IMG/VR virus record: IMGVR_UViG_3300017956_000016 | Coordinates: 1 to 54,477 of that record | Strand: one strand, 5' to 3' | Source of the DNA: a virus | DNA: 54,477 nucleotides | Shown: in pieces, positions 53,681-54,477 of the stretch | Layout of the letters: every line of letters begins with the position of its first letter | Numbering within the stretch: the first letter of the stretch is position 1 | The notes under the pieces: model-generated | The model's input: the letters and a program-made list of their open reading frames with translations, nothing else | Database searches by the model: none | What the model was told of the DNA's origin: nothing | Translations under genes and position numbers: made by a program

Positions 53681-53956
53681 TTATTGAGCTTCCAGTTTAT
53701 TTAGACGCTCATACAGATCATCCAGGATCTCTTTGATGTTGAGATACTTGTCGCTTCCTGGTGGTTTGTATTGTATCATGTCCGCCGAAGGCGGCGGCAA
53801 TTTGGAAAGAGCACCCTCACACTGAGCAACACGCTTTGAAAGATTCTCGATTGCTTTGCCCACCTGTGTCAGTAAATACGCTAACTGATCAACCTCACTC
53901 TCCCCTTGGGGTGTAGTAGGATTCCCTGCAGGGTCATTGTAACTAATTGGATTCAT
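53681..53956 (-). CDS. small coiled-coil structural protein
   Basis: A 91-residue protein. After a polar, Pro-rich N-terminus (PISYNDPAGNPTTPQGESEV) two helices with heptad leucines follow: DQLAYLLTQVGKAIENLSKR at ~23-42 and IKEILDDLYERLNKLEAQ at the C-terminus, separated by a Pro-rich linker (LPPPSADMIQYKPPG). It could form a helical bundle or trimer. It lies five bases before the 1,207-residue gene and is probably in the same transcript. No family recognised beyond recurrence before tail genes of cyanophages, as I recall. Confidence 0.75.
   Translation of the reverse strand: MNPISYNDPAGNPTTPQGESEVDQLAYLLTQVGKAIENLSKRVAQCEGALSKLPPPSADMIQYKPPGSDKYLNIKEILDDLYERLNKLEAQ
53698..53705 (-). promoter_or_regulatory. 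late-promoter-like motif, TCTAAATA
   Basis: The minus strand reads TCTAAATA 23 bases before the 1,207-residue gene, inside the end of the coiled-coil gene. It matches the TAAATA core shared by the other candidates. Confidence 0.4.
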
Positions 53957-53995
53957 TGGGTTAAACGCGGTTTTGGTTTTTCGCGGATTTTGTAA

Positions 53996-54169
53996 TTACT
54001 CAGAAACTGACTTCCGAATAATGATAGATCCGTCCACTTCCTCGGAGTATTCTAATTCATCCCCACAGACCCATCCAGTTTCATCAAGTAACTCGTCGGG
54101 AAGTGTGATGAAGCAATCTCCATGCTCATCTTCCTCTACTGGAAGGATATATCTTTTACTCATAGTCAT
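53996..54169 (-). CDS. AbrB/MazE-like small protein
   Basis: The ATG at 54167-54169 (MTMSKRYILPV) is chosen over an upstream TTG because AGGT lies eight bases before it; the product is 57 residues. KRYILPVEEDEHGDCFITLP, then DELLDETGWVCGDELEYSEE and IIIRK give the swapped-hairpin pattern of AbrB/MazE/SpoVT DNA-binding proteins, including the DELL..GW..GD core. In bacteria such proteins are antitoxins or transition regulators. No toxin gene follows, so here it is more likely a phage regulator or an unpaired antitoxin. I recall similar genes in T4-like cyanophages. Function is inference. Confidence 0.75.
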   Translation of the reverse strand: MTMSKRYILPVEEDEHGDCFITLPDELLDETGWVCGDELEYSEEVDGSIIIRKSVSE

Positions 54170-54238
54170 TGCAATACCTGTCAAATGTATGTAGTAAAAC
54201 AAGAAATTGACAATATATGCAAATAGTGATGAGACTGA

Positions 54239-54397
54239 CTATTTGCCCTTGAAGCGTGTTAGAAGTGCCTTGTAGGCGATTCTAGAGGTCTCTGAGAGGG
54301 TAATCAGAATATATTCTATTTGCTCTTTCATCGAGACCCTGTGGGAGATTTTCATACCCCCAAAATTTTTTTCAGTGGGGGGGACCCGTAGTTTCAT
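54239..54397 (-). CDS. small ORF, 52 residues, unknown function
   Basis: The ATG at 54395-54397 gives MKLRVPPTEKNFGG followed by MKISHRVSMKEQIEYILITL and SETSRIAYKALLTRFKGK. GAGGG lies about seven bases before the ATG. The C-terminal two thirds form a basic amphipathic helix. A second in-frame ATG at residue 15 could be the real start, giving 38 residues. The first codons overlap the end of an upstream frame across runs of seven C and seven A, so a base-count error or frameshift joining the two frames is possible. No family recognised. Confidence 0.5.
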   Translation of the reverse strand: MKLRVPPTEKNFGGMKISHRVSMKEQIEYILITLSETSRIAYKALLTRFKGK

Positions 54398-54477
54398 TTG
54401 ATTTCCCTCGGAATAACTCGAAGTCGATGCTATACTTTTGTAGGTTAGCGATAGGGAAGTTTTTATATATCAACCCC
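54372..54477 (-). CDS. 3' end of an upstream gene, partial
   Basis: Only one minus-strand frame is open from the right edge; it reads through about 34 codons (LIYKNFPIANLQKYSIDFEL, then FRGKSNETTGPPH) and stops at 54372-54374. It overlaps the 52-residue ORF by 26 bases. It looks like the C-terminus of a gene extending beyond the window, but the fragment is too short to name. The start is outside the window. Confidence 0.45.
   Translation of the reverse strand, partial: GLIYKNFPIANLQKYSIDFELFRGKSNETTGPPH

Noticed and set aside
54203-54238. Possible promoter before the AbrB-like gene (TTGTCA and TACATT)
   Set aside because: The -10 match is only four of six and the gap is AT-rich, so the match is not convincing.
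1-54477. tRNA genes, insertion sequences and integrase sites
   Set aside because: No cloverleaf-like gene, transposase frame or terminal inverted repeats were recognised; nearly all bases lie in phage structural genes.

Overview
The window looks like a late virion-morphogenesis block of a T4-like (contractile-tailed) marine cyanophage, most likely infecting Synechococcus or a relative. The evidence is a run of T4 gene families in T4 order, all on the minus strand. Read 5' to 3' on that strand these are gp25, gp6, a gp7-like giant, gp8, fibre genes, gp13, gp14, gp15 and gp16. They are interleaved with families I associate with cyanomyoviruses: DUF4815-type and YHYH-domain structural proteins, GSGY-repeat proteins, and small conserved proteins. 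Base composition is moderate rather than strongly AT-rich, which fits a Synechococcus phage better than a Prochlorococcus one; this is inference. No convincing plus-strand gene was found. Almost every base is coding and no gene-free stretch exceeds 100 bases.

Layout, in transcription order (high to low coordinates): (i) 54477-53681: the tail end of an unidentified gene, a 52-residue ORF, an AbrB-like small protein and a coiled-coil protein. (ii) 53675-49522: a 1207-residue structural protein coupled to a Cys-rich, possibly PAAR-like protein. (iii) 49542-48644: three small non-structural-looking genes behind a near-consensus sigma70 promoter. (iv) 48652-45898: a TATAAATA late promoter, a 63-residue protein, gp25 and gp6. 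(v) 45893-25515: one 6,792-residue gp7-like baseplate protein. (vi) 25518-19008: a YHYH/Ig-like protein, a protein ending in a cupredoxin-like domain, a GSGY-repeat protein and gp8. (vii) 19004-11041: a DUF4815-type structural protein of 2,481 residues and two small coiled-coil proteins, ended by a clear intrinsic terminator. (viii) 10958-4206: a repetitive 2,250-residue tail fibre. (ix) 4199-1073: neck and tail-completion proteins gp13, gp14, gp15 and small terminase gp16. (x) 1048-1: a small beta-rich protein and a DUF3008-type Lys-rich protein running off the left end.

Most of the genes would act together to build the baseplate wedge (gp25, gp6, gp7-like, gp8), decorate it with fibres and adhesive domains, close the head-tail junction (gp13-gp15) and begin DNA packaging (gp16). 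Several junctions are TAATG or ATGA overlaps, suggesting translational coupling. Seven T4-like late-promoter motifs (NNTAAATA) lie at gene ends or short gaps and divide the block into late transcription units.

The most unusual feature is the giant gp7-like protein. Signatures I recall from T4 gp7 appear near residues 690-715 and 3540-3585, separated by about 2,800 residues of GSGY repeats, a YHYH domain, a propeller-like region, a LamG-like domain and carbohydrate-binding-like modules. They are followed by a long region of Cys-containing helical repeats. Shared beta modules recur in gp14, gp8 and the structural proteins, pointing to module shuffling among virion genes.
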